From the NCBI GenBank assembly GCA_017390825.1, contig JAFPAK010000338.1, forward strand, positions 1 to 15,040: a stretch of 15,040 bases of DNA, in the 5' to 3' direction. The DNA comes from Clostridia bacterium. Its GTDB lineage: Bacteria; Bacillota_A; Clostridia; Oscillospirales; Acutalibacteraceae. Below the pieces are notes generated by a model. It worked only from the letters and a program-made list of their open reading frames with translations, was not told the DNA's origin and ran no database searches. Each line of letters begins with the position of its first letter. Within the stretch, counting starts at the first letter, position 1. A program made the translations under genes and the position numbers. Shown here piece after piece: positions 14,374-15,040 of the stretch.

Positions 14374-14408
14374 AAAAACCATCGAAACCGCAAGTTCCGA
14401 TGGTTTTT
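14374..14408. terminator. Intrinsic terminator after the ferritin gene
   Basis: AAAAACCATCG and CGATGGTTTTT form an 11-bp stem, extended by three inner pairs past a mismatch around CGCAA. The T-run on the minus strand ends the ferritin transcript, and the symmetric A/T flanks would also work on the plus strand. It isolates ferritin from the downstream fusion gene. Confidence 0.88.
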
Positions 14409-14411
14409 GAA

Positions 14412-14921
14412 TTACAGTACCAATGACGGCGCTGAATATACTCTTGCTGCAAGCTCGCTGTTGAGCATATACAGACTCTTTGCATCAGAGCCGAACAACT
14501 CCATTTTAGTGATAAGATCGTTTGCGTTTGTTTCCTCTTCGCCCTGTTCCTTTACAAACCAATCAAGGAACTGCATGGTGCGGAAGTCCTTCACATCATA
14601 AGCCGCTGCATAGATATCGTTGATAAGCGATGTAACATACTGTTCATGCTCAAGACCTGCTTTAAGTACTGTCATATCGCTGTCAAGCACCTTATCGGGT
14701 TTTGCAATGGCCTCAAGTGTTACCTTTTGGTTGTTGTTCTGCAAATACTGATAAAACAACATTGCGTGATCTCTTTCCTCCTGCGCCTGTATCATATACC
14801 AATTTGCAAAGCCGTCGAGTCCGCGGTCTTCAAAATAGTTAGAAAAATCAAGATACAGATATGCAGAATAAAGCTCTTTATTGATCTGCTGATTGAGAAG
14901 TTCTCTTACTTTTTCGTTCAT
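14412..14921 (-). CDS. Ferritin (bacterial non-heme, FtnA-like)
   Basis: A 169-residue four-helix protein that oxidises ferrous iron and stores it as mineral inside a 24-subunit shell. Ferroxidase ligands are intact, shifted by one from Escherichia coli FtnA numbering: Glu16, Glu49 and His52 (in EERDH), Glu93, Gln126 and Glu129. Helix motifs such as NKELYSAYLYL and YMIQAQEERDHAML are typical, and no heme-ligand Met pattern is seen, arguing against bacterioferritin. Length is normal for the family. The ATG at 14921 follows GGAGG at about ten bases. It is a single-gene unit with its own promoter (14953-14981) and terminator, and a 12-bp inverted repeat lies upstream. Confidence 0.96.
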   Translation of the reverse strand: MNEKVRELLNQQINKELYSAYLYLDFSNYFEDRGLDGFANWYMIQAQEERDHAMLFYQYLQNNNQKVTLEAIAKPDKVLDSDMTVLKAGLEHEQYVTSLINDIYAAAYDVKDFRTMQFLDWFVKEQGEEETNANDLITKMELFGSDAKSLYMLNSELAARVYSAPSLVL

Positions 14922-14952
14922 AATAATACTGCCTCCTTTTAAATATAACTTA

Positions 14953-14981
14953 ATTTTACTCTATTTTAAGAAGATAATCAA
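14953..14981 (-). promoter_or_regulatory. Putative ferritin promoter
   Basis: On the minus strand TTGATT is followed after 17 bases by TAAAAT, about 32 bp before the ferritin start codon. Confidence 0.6.
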
Positions 14982-14988
14982 GTGGTAT

Positions 14989-15015
14989 AATTTAAGTTTT
15001 ACAAAAACTTAAATT
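14989..15015. promoter_or_regulatory. Inverted repeat upstream of ferritin, candidate operator
   Basis: The perfect 12-bp arms AATTTAAGTTTT/AAAACTTAAATT are separated by ACA, directly upstream of the -35 of the ferritin promoter. A plus-strand TGGTATAAT (extended -10) at 14983-14991 touches the repeat, so a divergent rightward gene may share it. It does not match a standard Fur or PerR box that I can recognise. It could also be an AT-rich terminator of a gene beyond the right edge. Confidence 0.5.
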
Positions 15016-15040
15016 TGAAAATTGCGATTGTTTTTGCATG

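Noticed and set aside
1..15040. CRISPR array, tRNA, rRNA, insertion sequence or prophage genes
   Set aside because: No regularly spaced repeats, tRNA-like cloverleaf, rRNA stretches, transposases or phage genes were seen.

Overview
The window looks like chromosomal DNA from a low-to-moderate GC Gram-positive anaerobe of the Clostridia, probably an Oscillospiraceae/Ruminococcaceae-type gut bacterium. The evidence is strong AGGAGG-type ribosome binding sites, TTGACA/TATAAT promoters, lipobox lipoproteins, a SEDS/PBP cell-wall operon, an AgcS symporter under a glycine riboswitch, and several small families typical of Firmicutes (DUF896, DUF1653). The species assignment is inference. I see no phage, IS element, CRISPR array, tRNA or rRNA.

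Layout. (1) 1-495, minus: an XRE-type regulator cut by the left edge. It is divided from the next operon by a spacer holding a 36-bp perfect palindrome and repeated GTTTACA/TGTAAG boxes. (2) 767-4520, plus: a tightly packed operon with a Gx-transporter-family membrane protein, an FHA-FtsW/RodA fusion, a class B penicillin-binding protein and a DUF896 protein, closed by a two-way terminator. (3) 4549-5055, minus: a shikimate-kinase-like protein. (4) 5242-6690, plus: a PrsA-like lipoprotein and a DUF1653 protein, then a terminator and about 270 bp holding a start-less open frame and a strong hairpin. (5) 7086-8279, plus: a CofE/COG1478-family ligase with its own promoter and terminator. (6) 8413-10738, plus: a polar amino-acid ABC transporter operon (binding protein, permease, ATPase). 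(7) 10786-12204, minus: an AgcS sodium:alanine/glycine symporter behind a single-aptamer glycine riboswitch and intrinsic terminator. (8) 12563-14318, minus: a GrpB-pyrophosphatase-Nudix three-domain fusion overlapping a flavodoxin-like gene. (9) 14412-14921, minus: ferritin.

The most striking observation is in region 6. The solute-binding lipoprotein appears to be circularly permuted: the second half of the SBP_bac_3 fold (lobe 2 and the C-terminal helices) comes first after the signal peptide, and the normally N-terminal first half of lobe 1 comes last, with the breakpoint at the hinge. Other notable points are the FHA-SEDS fusion beside a PBP, which recalls the separate fha-rodA-pbpA genes of Actinobacteria; the three-domain GrpB-PPase-Nudix protein; and a riboswitch whose P1 strand overlaps the terminator stem, predicting glycine-induced expression.

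How the genes work together. Region 2 makes a glycan polymerase/transpeptidase pair for wall synthesis, possibly gated by phosphothreonine binding. Region 6 imports polar amino acids and region 7 imports glycine or alanine when glycine is sensed. Region 8 looks like nucleotide/pyrophosphate housekeeping and region 9 stores iron.
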